A stretch of 64,000 bases of DNA from Bretschneidera sinensis (taxonomy: Eukaryota; Streptophyta; Magnoliopsida; Brassicales; Akaniaceae). How positions within the stretch are numbered: position 1 is the stretch's first letter; each line of letters begins with the position of its first letter. The stretch lies in assembly GCA_023935145.1 (NCBI GenBank), contig CM043699.1:126203536-126267535 (forward strand). The letters are read 5' to 3'. Under the pieces are notes generated by a model. That model saw nothing but the letters and a program-made list of their open reading frames with translations. It was not told where the DNA came from and did no database searches. This document shows, one piece after another, positions 59,758 through 64,000 of this stretch. The position numbers and the translations under genes were made by a program.

Positions 59758-61289
59758 GTAATGTTTATCCTTTTCTTTGTTCTCTTTAAATTTTTAGCAT
59801 TGCCTTTCAAATTACAAATTTTGTTATAAGTTGGTAAAAGTTTATGCTAGCTATTATTGCACGTGAGTAAGAATTGCTTGTAATTAAATGTTTCTCACTT
59901 TTTTATATGTAATGAGAAAAGTAAAAGTAAATAATACAATGATTGGATTTCGATAAGAAAGAAATAAAAAGCAAGTCCAAAATTTATGATAACAAGAAAA
60001 TTCACAATTTGGATCTAAATTGTACTCATTGTGGGCAATTTCTCCCTCTGAGTCTCTTAAAATGTTTTTAGACTTTTGGGCTTTTAGGGTGTTTTGAAAT
60101 TTTAATTACAATGACCCCAAGTAAAATAAAAAAAAATGTTAGGGTCATTTTGAAATAAAAGAAAAGTATTTGACTGTTCAGGAAAAAATGGAATAAATTG
60201 TGTAGTTCTAAATACTAGTGAGGCAATTATGTAAAGGAGAATATGAATTCGGGTTATATGTATAATTTTAGAAATTCATCATCCTTTGGCCCAAGTTGTA
60301 AGCTTTGAGATCTTGCAGTCGAAGCAGCCAACAACTCCCTTATAGGTAAGGACAATTGTTTGTTGTGTAGGTTGGTAAGGAATACGGTAGGTTAGGATCC
60401 ATTGTTATACCAAAGAAAGATATATATTATAAAAATGTATTGATCATGTGCTTTACTTCAAAAGGAACAAATAGTCAAACATTTTCACCCTCACAACCGA
60501 CAAAGATAGAGAAAGAAGAGAACAAAAGGGAAAAAAACTTGAAAAGAGGTTGAAAGAAAAGAGAAAGCTATTATTTGTTAAATGTTAACCAATTTTGTAG
60601 TTGATTTTCTTCAAAGAGGTAAGCGGAAAACATTAAATTTTATTTCTTATATTATTAATTTTAGATTATTTAGATGTATATTTGATTGGCTAAAATATAT
60701 AATTATTATATTATTCAATTAATTGCTTGTGCTTTGCCTTATGTTGGATTTTTTAGATTATCTTTACCTTTTTATTATTGTTTTTCTGTTGGTTGTCTCT
60801 TTTAGATATTGATTTCATATTGTTCCAACCAATATTGTTTCTTTAATTTCAATGCGATTGGTCAATAGTGCCATTTTATGTTTAATTGAATCGGTAAGAA
60901 AACAATCCTACATTCTATTTTTATATTGTATTGGATATATTTTTATTTGATTTTCCAGAATATATAGTTATAATTTTGTGGATTTAACTGCGTTATTTAC
61001 TTTGATTGTGTTTCTTAAATAGGTTTTGCCATAATTGATATTATTTTAGTGTGTGATAAAGAATGTCATAACTTAATATTACCTAAGAAATTCTTAAGGT
61101 AGAAGTGACTGACCCTCTTGGATTCATGATTGAAAACATTATTGTTGTTATAGTATAAAAAAAAATCTAATATTCTGATGGATATAATAATTCAATAAAA
61201 TTCAATCAAATATTTTTCTAATAAGTAAAATCTAATCAAATATTTAAATACATTAATGAGGGAGGATATTAGTTGTTGACAAAAATCAT
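59758..61289 (+). other. Start of intron 13, no gene seen
   Basis: AT-rich sequence after the exon 13 donor CAG|GTAATG. No next exon (expected to continue with a Tyr-Pro and Trp-Leu-Val-Gly-Ser block) was found anywhere up to 64000. Confidence 0.65.
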
Positions 61290-63090
61290 GTGTGAAATTG
61301 GTAATAGAGGAAGATTGTAATACTCGTTTGTTTCATAGGGTGGCTAATAGAAGAAGGAAGGGTTTCATTCGGGAGTTGGAAATAGACTTAGGAGTTGTTA
61401 TTCGGGATCAAAACTTGATTGCAATGGAAATTACTAAGTTTTAAGGGATTTGTATAAGGATGAGCTACCAGCTAGACCTAAACTGGTGGATTGGAGTTCT
61501 ATTGCCGATGATAAGGCCTAATGGTTAGACTATCCATTTGATGAGGTGACAACTACTATTTTTAACATGGATAAAGAGGGCTTGGGTCTAGATGGTTTTA
61601 CTATCGCATTTTAGCAAGCTAGTTGGGAGATCCTTAAAGATGATCATATGAGGTTTTTTAATCAGTTCTATGCTAATAGTGTTGTTGATAAGAGTGTTAA
61701 TTCTACTTTTATTACCGCCGTCCCTTTAAAGGATCGGTCCATTAAGTTGAAAGATTATAGGCCCATTAGTTTGGTCACTACTGTTATAAGATCTTGACTA
61801 AGGTGCTCTCAAAGAGGCTTCAGGAGGTTTTAGTTGATACAATATCTTACTCACGGAGTACTTTTAGTCAAGGTAGATTAATTTTGGATGATGCTTTAGT
61901 TGCCAATGAATTAATGGATGACATGAGGAGGGGAAATGGATGTCTTGTTTTCAAACTTGATTTCGTAAAAGCTTATGATAGGGTTAATTGGGGTTTTCTA
62001 GATATGGTGTTGGAGAGGTAGGGCTTGGTGAGAGGCGGAGGAAGTGGATTAGGGGTTGTCTTTCTTTTGCATCTATGGCAGTCATTGTCAATGGTGAGCC
62101 TAAGTCTTGGTTGATGCTTCTGGAGGGCTTTGACAAGGTGATCGACTCTCCCCCTTCTTGTTCCCAATAGTGGTTGATGTGTTAAGTAGAATGGTAATGC
62201 ATGCTCAAGCCTTAGGGGTAATTCAGGGTCTCAAGGTTAGGAGGGAAGGTGCCAAGATTTCGCATTTACTGTTTGCGAATGATAGTATTTTCTTCTTGGA
62301 CACGGATTTGACTAAGTTTAAGAAGGTGCTGTCCTTATTGAAGTTTTTGAGAGAGTTTTTGGCCTTGTGATAAATATGACTATAAGTGGTGTTGCCAGTA
62401 TTAATATGGGGAGGGCGGAGTTGAATGAGAATAGCAGTGTAGCTGATTGTTCAGTGCTTGATTGGCCTCGTCTTATTTAGGTCTTCCCATAGGAGGTAAT
62501 CCTAGATCTATATCTTTTAGGGATCCAGTTATTGTGCGTGTGGGTAAATGCTTAGAAGGTTGGAAGATAACTTATTTTTATCTAGGGGATAGGATAACTC
62601 TTATTCAGTCTTGTCTTTCTCGTATCCTTCTTTAATTTATTTCTTTGTTTAGGATTCTTGTTGGTGTAGCTGAGAGGTTAGAACAGATGAGGAGTGACTT
62701 CTTGTGGTCAAATGATGAGGATGGTAAAAGAGATCATTTGGTGAATTGGGAGGGTTGTTACAGGTCTTAGTCTATTGGAGGGGCATTGTTTGGGTCTTGG
62801 AAATTTGATTTTTAAAAACATTTTCCTGTTGGGAAAATGGTTGTGGAGGTTTCCTTTCCTTTAGAACTTAAAACCAAATATAACTATTGACAATCTTCAA
62901 AAGAGAGGGAACGATTTAGTTAACTGGTGTTATCTATGTAAAGAGTGGGCTAAGGCCATCTACCATATTATATTGGGTTGTCCTTTTAGACAATCATGCG
63001 AGATGACTTATTTGTGGTGGGACCGTATTTGGGTGGTTGCTGGTTTCATTCAAGATGAGGTGTAGGCTTGGAGCCTTTGATGGAGTGGAA
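61290..63090 (+). mobile_element. 5'-truncated L1-type LINE with RT domain, in intron 13
   Basis: Begins with EEDCNTRFFHRVANRRRKG, the segment before RT in plant L1 ORF2. The RT core follows in broken frames: KDYRPISLV (about 61750), TFSQGRLILDDALVANELMD (about 61860) and VFKLDFVKAYDRVNWGFL (about 61950, the first catalytic Asp block). The expected FADD block reads FANDSIFFLD (about 62273), so one catalytic Asp is Asn. The zf-RVT region is at about 62880-63010 (LTIDNLQKRGNDLVNWCYLC). Several stops and frameshifts. Confidence 0.85.
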
Positions 63091-63099
63091 AGCCTACTA

Positions 63100-64000
63100 T
63101 CACCACTAAGTCACATACATATATTCTTGTATGAGGGATCTCTCTTTCTCTCTCTCTCCCTCTTTCAATCTCAATCTCCAGGTCTGAGCATGGTGATGGC
63201 CTTTTCTTCCTCTTTCCCCTCTCTCTTCTTCTTCTTCTCTCTTTTTGTTTGAGTTGTAAGTTTGGTTCTAGCAATGAAGTGGCCTGAGTGTAGGCGGTGG
63301 TTGTCAAGAAGTCGTTTGAATTTATCATTGAAGGAAATTCGGTGAATATGCTTCGACTTGCAGAGTATGCACCCAGGAAGAGATTCTCTTTTTGCTTGGA
63401 TTGTCAAGGAAGTAGTTTGGCTTACGAAATCTTGTAACAATTTTTGGTTTGAGAAGGGTGAGAAGCCCTGGTTTCAAAGATTTAGAAAACCCAATCGCTC
63501 TATGGTAATGAGCCTGCACTTGCACAAAAAGGGACGTTTCGTGTCTTTGACTGAAATCAATCAAGGAAGGTCCAGGTTGAAGCTCTTGGTTGGTGGAGGG
63601 TCTTTAAGGCTCTCCGTGATCTGGGAAAGTTGATGGCTCCGAATCAAATCAGGTTGGGGCTACCAAAGCAGGCCAAAGAAAGTGATATGAGCAAGGGGAA
63701 CGGTGGATTGGGCTGCAGTATGATCGATGGCGTGGATCCTTTGATTTCGATGGTTAAAGGCTCTGCTTCCGTCTCCCTGAAAGGTTGCTGTCCCAGGGTT
63801 TTGAGTTGAATGGCTTTGTTGTGCCAAAAAGGGACTCTGTTCAGTAGAACTCCTCTGGTGGTTGCTGAAGGAGATAACAGGTCTCTCACGTGCACGAGGA
63901 CAAGTGGAGGTGCACCTTGAGAAGAGATAGCTGACTGGTGATTCAAATTTCAATTCCATAAGTGGTACTGGGCCTAAGAATCTTTTGGGCCCTATTCTGG
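63100..64000 (+). mobile_element. Probable 5' part of another LINE or related element, runs off the window
   Basis: A CT-rich tract (63136-63245) is followed by a frame (63358-63633) with WFEKGEKPWFQRFRKPNRSM and KKGRFVSLTEINQGRSR, similar in style to the N-terminal protein often found ahead of plant L1 ORF2; after a frameshift near 63600 it reads RVFKALRDLGKLM. Stops follow after about 63800. Identity is tentative. Confidence 0.4.

Noticed and set aside
63136..63245. Acidic/basic frames in the CT-rich tract
   Set aside because: Low-complexity artefacts of TCTC/CTT repeats; the tract is more likely an untranslated leader.

Overview
This is nuclear DNA of a flowering plant, probably a eudicot. 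The evidence is one split gene whose 13 exons join into an M16 metalloprotease closest to the plant peroxisomal/insulin-degrading-enzyme type, surrounded by plant Ty3 (Athila and chromovirus types), Ty1/copia, L1-like LINE, hAT and MITE sequences. No bacterial-style operon, CRISPR array, rRNA or tRNA gene was found. I name the retroelements by letter.

1-45265 is a retrotransposon nest. E (1-3769, +) is a pol-less Athila relative whose window copy begins inside its 5' LTR; it sits in a Copia fragment J (3770-5380, -). J abuts the 3' LTR of chromovirus K (5381-16158, -), which is split in its integrase zinc-finger region by F (7246-10658, +, target duplication CTGAC). From 16159 an older, plus-strand chromovirus G is opened by a solo LTR H (21555-44960, duplication ACTTA). 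H is opened by D (22596-44160, -, duplication ATACC/ATACT), D by the full-length Athila element A (24649-38842, +, duplication GTCTT), and the 3' LTR of A by the gag-only element B (32135-38091, +, duplication CTTTT). The order of insertion is therefore G, H, D, A, B, each supported by a target-site duplication and by continuity of the interrupted sequence.

A carries gag, protease, reverse transcriptase, RNase H and integrase in one frame with 11 in-frame stops and no frameshift. B, D and E keep gag plus a pre-RT linker but no polymerase, so they would depend on an A-like helper. Primer sites match tRNA-Asp in the Athila group and initiator tRNA-Met in K.

45266-48179 holds a decayed LTR with two tandem repeats, a 1.3-kb non-autonomous hAT element with a perfect 8-bp duplication, and a MITE. 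The cellular gene starts at 48729; 401 codons lie in the window (last exon ends at 59757) and the remainder should lie downstream. Its introns contain LINE pieces on both strands and another MITE; intron 8 is of the GC-AG type.

The most interesting observation: the LTRs of A, B and F contain RTCCCACATCG boxes like the upstream sequence element of plant U-snRNA genes, placed exactly 33 bp before a TATA-like box, the spacing typical of the polymerase II snRNA promoters. This is an inference from sequence only.
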